Source of the DNA: Sphingomonas sp. Leaf20
GTDB lineage: Bacteria > Pseudomonadota > Alphaproteobacteria > Sphingomonadales > Sphingomonadaceae
Length of the DNA stretch: 64,000 bases
Direction: 5' to 3'
Assembly: GCF_001421535.1 (NCBI RefSeq)
Contig: NZ_LMKN01000001.1
Span: forward strand, 310,001 to 374,000
Below are positions 46,888-55,775 of the stretch, piece by piece. A program made the translations under genes and the position numbers. The notes under the pieces are model-generated. The model searched no databases and was not told where the DNA came from. It saw only the letters and a program-made list of their open reading frames with translations. Within the stretch, counting starts at the first letter, position 1, and every line of letters begins with the position of its first letter.

Positions 46888-46956
46888 CCCGCACGCACCT
46901 GCGGGCGCTGCAGCGCTCCCGCTTGATGGAAGCAGAAGCATGTGCACCGCGAGCGA

Positions 46957-47062
46957 TCTCAAGACCCTTGTCCGCAACCTGCTGCTGTTCGCGTTCGGGC
47001 TCGTGCACATCTTCATCCTGCTGTGGCCCGGCGACATTCTGCACACCTATGGGATAAGCCCC
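46957..47062 (+). pseudogene. Fragment of a DUF418-type membrane protein gene
   Basis: The plus strand encodes [20 protein letters not shown] and then [14 protein letters not shown]. The [12 protein letters not shown] part matches the signature that I recall from the N-terminal region of DUF418 membrane proteins. Nothing upstream or downstream continues the family, so about 35 codons survive. The fragment ends where the convergent glycosyltransferase gene begins, which suggests a deletion or recombination junction. Identification is from recall of the motif. Confidence 0.55.
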
Positions 47063-47904
47063 GTGAATACGTTCAGCGCGGCGAAGATGCCCAGCCCCGT
47101 GATCAGGATCGCAGTCGGAAAGCGCGGCACCTGGTGAATCTCGAGATAGGTCAGCACGAGCGGGATGCCGAGCAGCAGCGCGAGCAAGGCGAACGCGCCG
47201 CCGATCGCGCCGAAGAACCAGAGCGGCCGCTCGATCCGGTAGAGCGTCATGATCGTCCGCAGGATCCGCCAGCCATCGGCATAGGTGCTCAGCTTCGATT
47301 CGGACCCCTCGGGCCGCGCGAAATAGGGTGTCTCGACCTCGCCGATCGGCATCTTGAGTTCGAGCGCGTGGACGCTGATCTCGGTCTCGATCTCGAACCC
47401 CGCCGACAGCGACGGGAAGCTCTTCACGAACCGCCGCGAGAACACGCGGTAGCCCGACAGGATATCGGTGAAGCTGCGCCCGAACAGCCGCGCGAGCATA
47501 CCGGTCAGCAACGCGTTGCCGAACCGGTGCCCGCGGCGATAGCTCTCCTGGACCTGACTGATTCGCGAGCCGACGACCATGTCGAGCTGCTCGTCGAGCA
47601 CGCGTGCGACCAAAGCCGGCGCGGACGCCGCGTCATAGGTCGCATCGCCGTCCGCCATCACATAGATGTCGGCGTCGACGTCCGCGAACATCCGCCGCAC
47701 GACCGCGCCCTTGCCCTGGATCCGCTCAGTCCGCACGACGGCACCCGCCGCGCGTGCAACCGCAACCGTGCGGTCGGCGCTGTTGTTGTCATAAACGTAG
47801 ATCGTTGCGCCCGGCAGCGCCGCGCGGAACCCCGCGACCGTCTGCGCGATCGCCGCCTCTTCGTTGTAGCACGGCAGCAGGACGGCGATTCTCGGTTCGG
47901 TCAT
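47047..47904 (-). CDS. Family 2 glycosyltransferase, C-terminus probably truncated
   Basis: 285-residue GT-A glycosyltransferase of the dolichol-phosphate-mannose synthase type. The N-terminal PCYNEEAAI motif, DxD-type DGDATYD near residue 86, and [17 protein letters not shown] are visible, with two C-terminal membrane helices (about 227-250 and 262-282). It should add a sugar to a lipid or polymer at the inner membrane. The protein stops right after NVFTGLIP. I expect homologues to continue with a basic cytoplasmic tail of roughly 20-30 residues. The stop codon lies inside the DUF418 remnant, so the tail was probably lost. Confidence 0.85.
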   Translation of the reverse strand: MTEPRIAVLLPCYNEEAAIAQTVAGFRAALPGATIYVYDNNSADRTVAVARAAGAVVRTERIQGKGAVVRRMFADVDADIYVMADGDATYDAASAPALVARVLDEQLDMVVGSRISQVQESYRRGHRFGNALLTGMLARLFGRSFTDILSGYRVFSRRFVKSFPSLSAGFEIETEISVHALELKMPIGEVETPYFARPEGSESKLSTYADGWRILRTIMTLYRIERPLWFFGAIGGAFALLALLLGIPLVLTYLEIHQVPRFPTAILITGLGIFAALNVFTGLIP

Positions 47905-47963
47905 GCCCTGCCCTGTACAGTCGAAGACGGCGTGGCGATCACCGCGTCGTCCAATAAACGCAA

Positions 47964-48066
47964 ATCCCCGGCGGAAGCCGGGGCCCGGTTGGATGCGGTG
48001 AATAACGGAGCATTGCGCGCCGTTACAGCTCCCTTTCCAACGAGACCCCGGGCTCCGCCGGGGAGG
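47964..48066. repeat. Palindromic repeat between glycosyltransferase and tig
   Basis: An inner hairpin CCCCGGCGGAAGCCGGGG on the left and CCCCGGGCTCCGCCGGGG on the right bracket about 65 bases, with CCGGTTGGA / TCCAACG adding outer pairing. Same general design as the elements at 51976 and 52112. No gene is present in 47905-48115. Confidence 0.85.
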
Positions 48067-48115
48067 TAGCCCAGTCGAAGGGGGCGTGCCTCAGCGATAA
48101 GGCACGCGAACCGAC

Positions 48116-49762
48116 TTACGCCTCGGTCTTGGTCGGCGCCTTCTTCGCGCGCGGCTTCTTCACCGGTGCGTCGGCAGCTTCGGTGCCCTCGGCGTTCTCT
48201 GCCGCCACCGGCGACGATTCCGTCACGGCGGTCTCGGCCTCGACCGGTGCCGCCTTCTTCTTGGCAGGGGCCTTCTTGGCGGGCTTCGGCGCGTCTTCCG
48301 CGGTGTCCGAGGCGGCTGCCTCTTCGGTCACGGCCGCGTCGTCGGCAGGCGCTGCCTTCTTCTTGGCGGCAGCCTTCTTCTTCGGCTTGTGGTTGTCATG
48401 GTCATGCACGTGCGTGCCGCTGGCGAAACCGTCCTCGCTCTCGATCGCAGCTTCCAGCTCCTCGCGGGTCGCTTCGCGATCGGTGATCTCGGCCTTCTCG
48501 AACAGGAAGTCGACAACCTTGTCCTCGTACAGCGGTGCGCGCAGCTGGGCGGCCGCCATCGGCTCCTGCTGGACATACTGCATGAACTGCTGACGCTGCT
48601 CGGCCGGATACTGCTGCGCTGCCTGCGCAAGCAGACGCTGCATTTCCTGGTTCGACACCTCGACGCCGTTCGCCTGGCCGATTTCCGACAGCAGCAGGCC
48701 AAGGCGCACGCGACGCTCGGCGATCTTGCGGTAATCGTCGCGCTCGCCTTCCATCTCGGCCATCGCGGCCTCGGGATCGGCTTCGTGCGTGGCTTCGTGC
48801 TGGAGCTGCGACCAGATCTGGTTGAACTCGGCCTCGACCATCGACGGCGGAACCTCGAAGTCATGACCCTCGGCGAGCTGGTCGAGCAGCTTGCGCTTCA
48901 TGTGCGTGCGCGTGAGCCCGTTATGCTCCTGCTCGATCTGACCCTTGAGCAGCCCCGTGAGCTGCTCGAGGCTCTCGAGACCCAGCGACTTGGCGAGATC
49001 CTCGTCGATCTTGCTCTCGCCCGCGGTCTTGACCGACTTGACGGTGATGTCGAACGTGGCCGGCTGACCCGCGAGCGACTTCTCCTGATACTCCTCGGGG
49101 AAGGTCACGTTCAGGACCTTGTCGTCGCCCGTCTTCACGCCGACGAGCTGGTCCTCGAAGCCGGGGATCAGACGTCCTGCGCCCAGCTCGACGCCCATGT
49201 CGGTGCCCGTGCCGCCGTCGAACGCGACGCCATCGGCGGTCTTGCCGACGAAATCGACGGTGACGAGGTCGCCCATCGCCGCGACGTAGTCGTCAGCAGC
49301 GTCGTCCCACTTCTTCTGCTGGTCGGCGAATTTCTGGAGCTGCTCGGTGACCGCCTCATCGGCGACGGGCACGGTCAGGCGCTCGAGCTTCAGGCCGTCG
49401 ATCGCGGGGGCTGGGACCTGCGGCAGGACCTCCATCTCGACCTTGACGACCGCATCCTTGCCGAGGTCATAGCCGTCTTCCAGCTCGACCGAAGGCTGCA
49501 TCGCGGGGCGAAGCTGCTTTTCGGCGACGAGGTTCTGGACGCTTTCCTGGATCGCCGCGTTCAGCGCGTCCTGCGTCAGCGCGGGGCCGTGCATCTTGCG
49601 GATGAGGTTCGCCGGCACCTTGCCCGGACGGAAGCCCGGCATCTTCATCTGCGGCGCGAGGCGCTTCAGCTCGACATCGACCTTCGCATCGATATCCTTC
49701 GCAGTGATGGTGAGGGTGTAGGCGCGCTTGAGGCCCTCGTTCAACGTCTCGACAGTCTGCAT
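48116..49762 (-). CDS. tig: Trigger factor with extended Lys/Ala-rich tail
   Basis: 548-residue ribosome-associated chaperone and peptidyl-prolyl isomerase. The N-terminal ribosome-binding domain has the GFRPGKVP signature near residues 44-51. The FKBP-type domain starts near DLVTVDFVGKTADGVAFDGG, and the C-terminal substrate-binding domain ends near residue 435. About 110 further residues follow, opening with a His/Asp patch (THVHDHDNH) and then repeats of PKKKAAAKKKA and PAKKAPAKKKA type. Usual length is about 430-450. It lies upstream of the clp genes, as in many bacteria, but separated here by the glycosyltransferase gene. Confidence 0.96.
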   Translation of the reverse strand: MQTVETLNEGLKRAYTLTITAKDIDAKVDVELKRLAPQMKMPGFRPGKVPANLIRKMHGPALTQDALNAAIQESVQNLVAEKQLRPAMQPSVELEDGYDLGKDAVVKVEMEVLPQVPAPAIDGLKLERLTVPVADEAVTEQLQKFADQQKKWDDAADDYVAAMGDLVTVDFVGKTADGVAFDGGTGTDMGVELGAGRLIPGFEDQLVGVKTGDDKVLNVTFPEEYQEKSLAGQPATFDITVKSVKTAGESKIDEDLAKSLGLESLEQLTGLLKGQIEQEHNGLTRTHMKRKLLDQLAEGHDFEVPPSMVEAEFNQIWSQLQHEATHEADPEAAMAEMEGERDDYRKIAERRVRLGLLLSEIGQANGVEVSNQEMQRLLAQAAQQYPAEQRQQFMQYVQQEPMAAAQLRAPLYEDKVVDFLFEKAEITDREATREELEAAIESEDGFASGTHVHDHDNHKPKKKAAAKKKAAPADDAAVTEEAAASDTAEDAPKPAKKAPAKKKAAPVEAETAVTESSPVAAENAEGTEAADAPVKKPRAKKAPTKTEA

Positions 49763-49831
49763 GTCCGGCCTTTGTCTAAAAGAGCATTCGGGAAAAATTC
49801 GTCTGGGTGTCGCCCCGCCTAGGCGGCGGAG

Positions 49832-49916
49832 TGGTGCGGGCGAAGGGACTCGAACCCCCACATCTTGCGATGGCAGGACCTAAACCTGCTGCGTCTACCA
49901 GTTCCGCCACGCCCGC
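49832..49916 (-). tRNA. tRNA-Leu (TAG)
   Basis: 85-base tRNA with a long variable arm, read on the minus strand. The acceptor GCGGGCG pairs with CGCCCGC, the anticodon loop TTTAGGT carries TAG at 34-36, the T arm contains GGTTCGAG, and CCA is encoded. The class II variable loop is consistent with tRNA-Leu. Confidence 0.95.
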
Positions 49917-50050
49917 ACAGGACATCGCCGTAGCGGGCGCGTCTATACCAACGTTGTATCCCGGGGCAAGCACGCAAGGCAACACGGTTGGCACCACCGG
50001 GGCAACTCCCGACGATTGCGCGCGTTGATGCACGAGAAGGAGAGACGATC

Positions 50051-50206
50051 ATGGCCACCCAGCCGCCGCAAGAGACCCCTGCCCCGACGCCGCCAAGCGA
50101 GCCGACGGCGCCACCCCCGGAGTTCACGCCGCCCGCGCCGGACAGCGACGTCCCCGCACCCGGCATGCCGTCGAATGATCCGGCCCCCGTCCAGCCAGAG
50201 TTCTGA
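50051..50206 (+). CDS. Small proline-rich disordered protein
   Basis: 51-residue protein with nearly half of its residues Pro, Ala or Glu (TPPSEPTAPPPEFTPPAP), so disordered. A GGAG ribosome site precedes the ATG at 50051. No family is recognised. It is followed 8 bases later by another small acidic protein gene, suggesting a two-gene operon. Confidence 0.55.
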   Translation: MATQPPQETPAPTPPSEPTAPPPEFTPPAPDSDVPAPGMPSNDPAPVQPEF

Positions 50207-50214
50207 GGACCATC

Positions 50215-50445
50215 ATGCCTGACACGAAATCACCGACGCATTCGGGCACTGATCCCGATACGCTCCCCGAGGACCGCAATGCGGACACGCGAAGCGACAT
50301 CGAACAGGCTGTCGCCTCCCGGTCCGACGCGGTCGAGCGTGGCGACGGCGGGGCAGAGCCCGGTACCTTCACCGATACGGGGCTTCCCGACGGTGTCGGC
50401 GGCACGGGCGGCGTGACCAAGAACCAGGAATCGGACGCTCAGTAA
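50215..50445 (+). CDS. Small acidic hydrophilic protein
   Basis: 76-residue protein rich in Asp, Glu, Gly and Thr, without hydrophobic core or cysteines; probably disordered. The ATG has a GAGG ribosome site 8 bases upstream that overlaps the end of the preceding gene. Composition resembles stress-related hydrophilins, but that is only an analogy. Confidence 0.6.
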   Translation: MPDTKSPTHSGTDPDTLPEDRNADTRSDIEQAVASRSDAVERGDGGAEPGTFTDTGLPDGVGGTGGVTKNQESDAQ

Positions 50446-50461
50446 CCGCGTCGAAGCCTAT

Positions 50462-51118
50462 CTAGGACTGCGGCAGATGGTGGTTGGCGCGATACGTGTC
50501 GACCGCCATCAGCATGCCGGCGATCTCCGCGGTCGACAGCATCAGGATGCGCGCACTGCCCGCCCTCGCGGACACCTTGAACTGCCACGGGGTTAGCATG
50601 CCCGGCACGTACCGCTCGGCCTGTTGACGGAAAACACTCGCTGCCACCCCAAACCCGATCGTTTCGGAGCGCGGGCAGACCCATCCCCGACGACACACGG
50701 TCCGCAATCGGGCAATCCGGTCGACGCGCGCGGCCTGCGGCCCTCCCGGCGTTTCGTAGTTCGCACTGTCCCACTGCGCCCAGCTATTGCCGCGATACCG
50801 GATGGTTACATAGACCTGATAGCTGACGCGTCCTGTCGCCTTTTCGACAAATGCGCGCAGGAACACGTCGTCGGGGGTGTGCCCGCCGAAACTCCGGTGC
50901 TCGACGAACCCGTTCGTGGTGGTCAGCGTCGCGAACCGGTCGAGCGCATCGTCGGACACGCTCGTCCGAGCCTGAAAATCCGCCGGGGTCATCACGCGCA
51001 GCCGGTCGACGTCCCCCGCTTCGGCCGACGCGACCGGCACCGTCGTCGCGGGCGCCATCGCGGCCAACGCGGTCGCCGCCGTCAGGAGCACAGCCGCATA
51101 GCTACCATGTCGAAGCAT
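50462..51118 (-). CDS. Secreted protein of unknown function
   Basis: 218-residue protein with a cleavable signal peptide (MLRHGSYAAVLLTAATALAAMA, about residues 1-25). The mature part has a Cys pair (VCRRGWVCP) that could form a disulfide, and alternating strands such as VSYQVYVTIRYRG. No family was recognised. It converges with the small acidic protein gene. The ATG at 51118 starts exactly at the signal peptide; the upstream in-frame start lacks one. Confidence 0.68.
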   Translation of the reverse strand: MLRHGSYAAVLLTAATALAAMAPATTVPVASAEAGDVDRLRVMTPADFQARTSVSDDALDRFATLTTTNGFVEHRSFGGHTPDDVFLRAFVEKATGRVSYQVYVTIRYRGNSWAQWDSANYETPGGPQAARVDRIARLRTVCRRGWVCPRSETIGFGVAASVFRQQAERYVPGMLTPWQFKVSARAGSARILMLSTAEIAGMLMAVDTYRANHHLPQS

Positions 51119-51371
51119 ATCTCGCCCACCCCGGCCCCGCGCAGGACCAGATGTAGCGTCCGCGACATGCCTGCGCGACGGCAACCCGGACCGTTCTGGA
51201 CCGGCTTGCGATCAGCCAATCGCACGACGCACAACCGGTCAGCCTCGATACAGCCTTGCGTCGATACTATGTTCCCGTTTCACCCTGCCGCCCGAGGACC
51301 CGCCGATCTTCACCTTTCCTGATTTTGCGCAGCATCAGACGCTCTATGGCGCGATCGCCGTCGCGGTCCTC

Positions 51372-51932
51372 GTGGTTGTCGTTGCGCAGCGTATTCCGAT
51401 CATCCGCACGCTCGTGAATGGCGCGATGACACTCGCCCTTGTCGCGCTGCTGTTCGTGGCGATCGGCCAGCGGAGCCAGTTCGATCCCTATCTGGGCAAG
51501 ATCGCGAAGCTGCTCCGGATCGACGAGCAGGAGGTCGTCGGCGGCGAGGTGCGGATCCGCATGTCGCCCGACGGGCATTTCTGGGCGCGCGCGCGGATCG
51601 ATGGGGTCGAGCGGCGGTTGCTGATCGACAGCGGCGCGACCATCACCGCGCTGTCGACGAAGACCGCTGACGCCGCGGGGATCGATGCGCGGACCAGCGT
51701 CGTGCCGATCGTGCTGCAGACCGCCAATGGCGCGATCCCGGCGCAGTCGGGGAAGATTGGCGAATTGAAGCTCGGCGCGATCGTCGCGCGCGACCTGCAG
51801 GTGGTGGTGTCGCCCGCGTTCGGGGACACCAACGTGCTCGGGATGAACTTCCTGTCGCGCCTCGCGTCGTGGCGGGTCGAGGAGAATGTCCTCATCCTGG
51901 TGCCGCATCATCCGCAGAAGGTGGACCCGTAA
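51372..51932 (+). CDS. Retropepsin-like aspartic protease, membrane anchored
   Basis: 186-residue clan AA protease-like protein. An N-terminal hydrophobic region (about residues 1-30) is followed by a periplasmic domain with the catalytic motif LLIDSGATITAL near residue 84, and NVLGMNFLSRL at the C-terminus. The family is the single-domain bacterial retropepsin (TIGR02281 type). The GTG at 51372 falls within a longer hydrophobic reading (YGAIAVAVLVVVVAQ) that stays open some 30 codons upstream without an ATG. The true start may therefore be an upstream non-ATG codon. Confidence 0.82.
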   Translation: MVVVAQRIPIIRTLVNGAMTLALVALLFVAIGQRSQFDPYLGKIAKLLRIDEQEVVGGEVRIRMSPDGHFWARARIDGVERRLLIDSGATITALSTKTADAAGIDARTSVVPIVLQTANGAIPAQSGKIGELKLGAIVARDLQVVVSPAFGDTNVLGMNFLSRLASWRVEENVLILVPHHPQKVDP

Positions 51933-51975
51933 CGCGAGTTTGGCTCGTGCCTTCGTCCCTAGCCTCGCACTTACC

Positions 51976-52080
51976 ACCACCCCGGCGAAGGCCGGGGTCC
52001 AGTTGGGAGGTCGAGGTAACAGGGAGCAGCGCCTGATCAGCAGCGTCTGCCAACTGGACCCCGGCCTTCGCCGGGGTGGT
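51976..52080. repeat. 105-bp inverted repeat after the protease gene
   Basis: ACCACCCCGGCGAAGGCCGG on the left is matched by its complement ending GGGGTGGT at 52080, and GTCCAGTTGG pairs with CCAACTGGAC inside. The loop of about 45 bases is unrelated to the arms. Each arm also folds into a GGCGAAGGCC hairpin. Confidence 0.93.
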
Positions 52081-52111
52081 GCCATTGTTGACGTTTCCGC
52101 GAACGCTCTTG

Positions 52112-52189
52112 TTCCCCCGCGAATGCGGGGGCCCAGGAATCAAGCAGCGCTGCGCTCCATTACCCTAAGCTCCCGCCTTCGCGGGAGAA
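52112..52189. repeat. Second inverted repeat next to gatB
   Basis: Two hairpins, CCCCCGCGAATGCGGGGG and CTCCCGCCTTCGCGGGAG, flank a central AAGCAGCGCTGCGCT palindrome, with the outer bases TTC and GAA pairing. Different in sequence from the adjacent 51976 element but of the same design. Confidence 0.85.
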
Positions 52190-52212
52190 CGGAGAGGTTG
52201 GGCGTGGAAGTG

Positions 52213-53694
52213 TTAGTGCGCCACCGACTCCCCAAGCGCGCTCTTCAGCACCTCGTTCACCACAGCCGGGTTAGCCTTCCCCCCCATCGCCTTCATCGTC
52301 TGCCCGACGAAGAACCCGAACAGCTTGTCCTTGCCGCCCCGATAATCCGCGACCTTGTCCGCATTCGCCGCCATCACCTCGGCAATGACCTTCTCGATCG
52401 CGCCGGTATCGCTGGTCTGCTTGAGCCCGCGATCCTCGACGACCTTCGCCGCGCCGTCGCCGGTCTCGAGCATCACCTCGAACACCTGCTTGGCGAGGCT
52501 CCCCGACAGCGTACCATCAGCGATCAACCCGAGCAGTTCCGCCGCCTGCGCAGGCGATACCGGCGAATTGGCGATATCCTTGCCCGTCCGGTTGAGCGCA
52601 CCGAACAGCTCCGACGTCGTCCAGTTCGCCGCCGCCGCCGGCTTCACGCCCGCATCGAGCAACGCATCGAACCAGCGCGCCGCCTCGACCTCGGCGGTCA
52701 GCACCGTCGCCTGATACGCCGTGATCCCGAGCGCCTCATACCGCGCCCGCTTCGCGTCGGGCAGTTCGGGCAGCGACGCGCGGCATTCCTCGAGGAACGC
52801 GTCGTCGAGCACGAGCGGCAACAGGTCCGGATCGGGGAAGTAGCGGTAATCATGCGCATCTTCCTTCGACCGCATCGAGCGCGTCTCGTTGCGATCGGGA
52901 TCGTAGAGCCGCGTCTCCTGCTGGATCTTGCCACCGGCCTCGAGCACCTCGACCTGGCGCCTGGCCTCCTGCTCGACCACCGCCATCACGAAGCGTACCG
53001 AATTGACGTTCTTCGTCTCAGTCCGCGTGCCGAGTTCGTCGCCGGGCTTGCGCACGCTGACATTGACGTCGGCGCGCATCGAGCCCTCTTCCATGTTGCC
53101 GTCGCACGATCCGACATAGCGCAGGATCGACCGCAACTTTCGCAGGTAAGCTCCGGTTTCCGCAGGCGATGCGAGATCGGGCTTCGACACGATCTCCATC
53201 AGCGCGACGCCCGAGCGGTTGAGATCGACATAGGACTGGGTCGGATGCTGGTCGTGCATCAGCTTGCCCGCATCCTGCTCGACATGGATGCGCTCGACGC
53301 CGATCCGCTTGCCCGCGGCATCGGGATTTTTCTCGTCGAGGCTGATGTCGATCGCGCCTTCGCCGACGATCGGATGATAGAGCTGGCTGATCTGATAGCC
53401 CTGCGGCAGATCGGCGTAGAAATAATTCTTCCGGTCGAACCGCGACCATTTGTTGATCTGCGCCTCGATCGCCATGCCGGTGCGCACCGCCTGGCGGATG
53501 CATTCGCGGTTCGGCACCGGCAGCATGCCGGGCATCGCCGCATCGACGAGGCTCACCTGCGTGTTGGGCTCAGCCCCGAACGCGGTCGCCGCGCCCGAGA
53601 ACAGCTTGGCGTTCGACGTCACCTGCGCATGGACTTCGAGGCCGATCACGACCTCCCACTCGCCGGTTTCGCCCTGGATTCTGTAATCGCTCAT
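52213..53694 (-). CDS. gatB: Asp/Glu-tRNA amidotransferase subunit B
   Basis: 493-residue subunit that phosphorylates the mischarged Glu- or Asp-tRNA side chain before amidation. The N-terminal [13 protein letters not shown] signature, the kinase core with [26 protein letters not shown] near residues 108-133, and the C-terminal tRNA-binding YqeY-like tail (about 400-493) are all present at normal length. The ATG is one base from the gatA stop, so gatC-gatA-gatB form one operon. Confidence 0.97.
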   Translation of the reverse strand: MSDYRIQGETGEWEVVIGLEVHAQVTSNAKLFSGAATAFGAEPNTQVSLVDAAMPGMLPVPNRECIRQAVRTGMAIEAQINKWSRFDRKNYFYADLPQGYQISQLYHPIVGEGAIDISLDEKNPDAAGKRIGVERIHVEQDAGKLMHDQHPTQSYVDLNRSGVALMEIVSKPDLASPAETGAYLRKLRSILRYVGSCDGNMEEGSMRADVNVSVRKPGDELGTRTETKNVNSVRFVMAVVEQEARRQVEVLEAGGKIQQETRLYDPDRNETRSMRSKEDAHDYRYFPDPDLLPLVLDDAFLEECRASLPELPDAKRARYEALGITAYQATVLTAEVEAARWFDALLDAGVKPAAAANWTTSELFGALNRTGKDIANSPVSPAQAAELLGLIADGTLSGSLAKQVFEVMLETGDGAAKVVEDRGLKQTSDTGAIEKVIAEVMAANADKVADYRGGKDKLFGFFVGQTMKAMGGKANPAVVNEVLKSALGESVAH

Positions 53695-53695
53695 G

Positions 53696-55192
53696 TTACC
53701 ACCAAGCCTCTGGCCGTGCCGTAAATCCTGCCCGCTGTTCGATCGCGAGCCCCGCGTTCAGCACGCCTTGTTCGTCGAGCGGCTTGCCGATGATCTGCAA
53801 GCCCAGCGGGAGCCCCTGCTTGTCGAGACCACCCGGCACCGACATCGCCGGCAGACCCGCCAGCGACGACGGCACGGTGAAGACGTCGTTCAGGTACATC
53901 GCGATCGGATCGGCCGACTTCTCGCCGAGCGCGAACGCCGCGGACGGGGCGGTCGGCGTGAGCAGGACGTCGCACGTCTCCCACGCCTTCTCGAAATCGC
54001 GCGCGATCAGCGTCCGCACCTTCTGCGCCTGCGTATAGTAGGCGTCGTAGAAGCCCGCCGACAGCACATAGGTGCCGATCATGATGCGCCGCTTCACCTC
54101 GGGGCCGAAGCCGTCGGCGCGCGTCGCGGCGTACATGTCCTGCAGCCCCGATCCGGCCGGCAGGTCGCGGATGCCGTAGCGCACGCCGTCATAGCGCGCG
54201 AGGTTCGACGACGCCTCGGCCGGCGCGATGATGTAATAGGCGGGCAACGCGTATTTGGTGTGCGGGAGCGAGACCTCGACGATCGTCGCGCCGGCATCCT
54301 TCAGCCAGTCGATGCCCTTCTGCCAGAGCGCCTCGATCTCCTCGGGCATCCCGTCGACGCGGTATTCCTTGGGAATACCGACGCGCAGGCCCGCGAGGCT
54401 GGCCGACAGACCCGCTTCCCATTTCGGCACGTCGAGCTGAAGCGAGGTGCCGTCCTTCGGATCGAACCCGGCCATCGCCTCGAGCAGGATCGCGCAGTCG
54501 CGGACGTCGCGCGCCATCGGCCCGGCCTGGTCGAGCGACGAGGCGAACGCGATCGTCCCCCAGCGCGAGCAGCGACCATAGGTCGGCTTGATGCCCGAAA
54601 TGCCGGTGAAGGCGGCGGGCTGGCGGATCGAGCCGCCGGTGTCGGTGCCGGTCGCGCCGGGGCAAAGCCGCGCGGCGACCGCCGACGACGAACCACCCGA
54701 CGATCCGCCGGGTGCGAGCGCGGCGTTGCCCCCCACTCCATTGCCGTCGTTGCGCTTCCACGGGCTGATCACATTGCCGAACGCGGAGGTCTCGTTCGAC
54801 GATCCCATCGCGAACTGGTCCATGTTCAGCTTGCCGAGCATCCCCGCGCCCGCATCCCACAGATTCTGCGAGACGGTCGACTCATAGGTCGGCGTGAAGC
54901 CTTCGAGGATATGGCTCGCCGCGGTCGTCGTGACGCCCTTGGTGCAGAACAGGTCCTTCATGCCGATCGGCACGCCGGCCAGCGGCTTGAGCGTCTCGCC
55001 GGCGGCGCGCGCGGTATCGGCGGCGGTGGCGGCGGCGATCGCATGCTCGGGCGTCTCGACCAGGAACGCGTTGAGCGCCTTGGCCTGGCTCACCTTGACG
55101 ATGAACGCATCGGCCACGTCGCGCGCCGAAAAGCTGCCGTCGCGCACGCCGTCGCGGATGCCGGCGATGCCGAGATCGGTAAGGTCGGTCAT
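53696..55192 (-). CDS. gatA: Asp/Glu-tRNA amidotransferase subunit A
   Basis: 498-residue glutaminase/amidase subunit. The amidase signature [13 protein letters not shown] near residues 158-170, upstream catalytic Lys in [14 protein letters not shown] (about 84), and the nucleophile Ser in [13 protein letters not shown] match the Ser-Ser-Lys triad. It starts at ATG 55192, sharing one base with the gatC stop. Together with GatB and GatC it allows Gln-tRNA and Asn-tRNA synthesis without dedicated synthetases. Confidence 0.97.
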   Translation of the reverse strand: MTDLTDLGIAGIRDGVRDGSFSARDVADAFIVKVSQAKALNAFLVETPEHAIAAATAADTARAAGETLKPLAGVPIGMKDLFCTKGVTTTAASHILEGFTPTYESTVSQNLWDAGAGMLGKLNMDQFAMGSSNETSAFGNVISPWKRNDGNGVGGNAALAPGGSSGGSSSAVAARLCPGATGTDTGGSIRQPAAFTGISGIKPTYGRCSRWGTIAFASSLDQAGPMARDVRDCAILLEAMAGFDPKDGTSLQLDVPKWEAGLSASLAGLRVGIPKEYRVDGMPEEIEALWQKGIDWLKDAGATIVEVSLPHTKYALPAYYIIAPAEASSNLARYDGVRYGIRDLPAGSGLQDMYAATRADGFGPEVKRRIMIGTYVLSAGFYDAYYTQAQKVRTLIARDFEKAWETCDVLLTPTAPSAAFALGEKSADPIAMYLNDVFTVPSSLAGLPAMSVPGGLDKQGLPLGLQIIGKPLDEQGVLNAGLAIEQRAGFTARPEAWW

Positions 55193-55494
55193 TATTCGAT
55201 CACCTTGGGCACGGCGAAGAAACCGTGTTCAGCTACGGGCGCATTGGCCAGCACCTGCTCGCGGATATTGCCGCCGGTCAGCGGGTCGGCGTTGACGACG
55301 TCGTCGCGCAGCCGCAGCGTGTTGGGGATGACGGCGGTCATCGGCTCGACGCCGGTCGTATCGACCTCGCCCAGCATCTCGATCCAGCCAAGGATGTTTC
55401 CGAGTTCCGGCGCCATGCGGGCGGCGTCCTCGTCGGTGATCGCGATGCGCGCAAGGCTCGCGATCCGCTTCACGGTTGCAGTATCTACGGACAT
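55192..55494 (-). CDS. gatC: Asp/Glu-tRNA amidotransferase subunit C
   Basis: 100-residue subunit that stabilises GatA. The N-terminal [20 protein letters not shown] and middle [16 protein letters not shown] segments, and the C-terminal [27 protein letters not shown], match the family. First gene of the gatCAB operon on the minus strand, with normal length. Confidence 0.96.
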   Translation of the reverse strand: MSVDTATVKRIASLARIAITDEDAARMAPELGNILGWIEMLGEVDTTGVEPMTAVIPNTLRLRDDVVNADPLTGGNIREQVLANAPVAEHGFFAVPKVIE

Positions 55495-55555
55495 GGCGCT
55501 CGGCTAGCACCGCGCGGCGCGGCCGCGCAATATGTTTAAGCCGAGCTCCCCCTCA

Positions 55556-55677
55556 TCCTCCCCCGCCAGGGGGAGGTGGCAGGCGTCAGCCTGACGGAGG
55601 GGGAGGAACGGGAAACGCCTGATCCGTGTCCGCCCCCTCCGTCGCCTTCGGCGCCACCTCCCCCTGGCGGGGGAGGA
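55556..55677. repeat. 122-bp inverted repeat between gatC and the DUF3089 gene
   Basis: The left arm TCCTCCCCCGCCAGGGGGAG and right arm CTCCCCCTGGCGGGGGAGGA are exact complements; a CCTGACGGAGGGGG / CCCCCTCCGTCG pair lies inside. It occupies most of the gap between the divergent genes. The reading frame that extends the DUF3089 gene upstream runs through it and is repeat-derived. Confidence 0.94.
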
Positions 55678-55775
55678 TTCATCGGAACCTCACACCCCGC
55701 TTAGCGAGACGCGCCCGTTGCAACCGCCCCCCGCTTGCGGCACGGGGGCCAAACCGCCTGCACGGAAGGTCCCGC

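Noticed and set aside
46784..47044. N-terminal extension of ClpP
   Set aside because: Runs through repeat and DUF418-fragment DNA; the MHNPFE start has the ribosome site and normal ClpP length.
51886..53724. 612-residue plus-strand frame opposite gatB
   Set aside because: It begins in the palindromic repeats and is antisense to gatB, with no recognisable domain.
55626..55775. N-terminal extension of the DUF3089 protein
   Set aside because: Translates the right part of an inverted repeat; the TTG at 55776 has a ribosome site and starts at the membrane helix.
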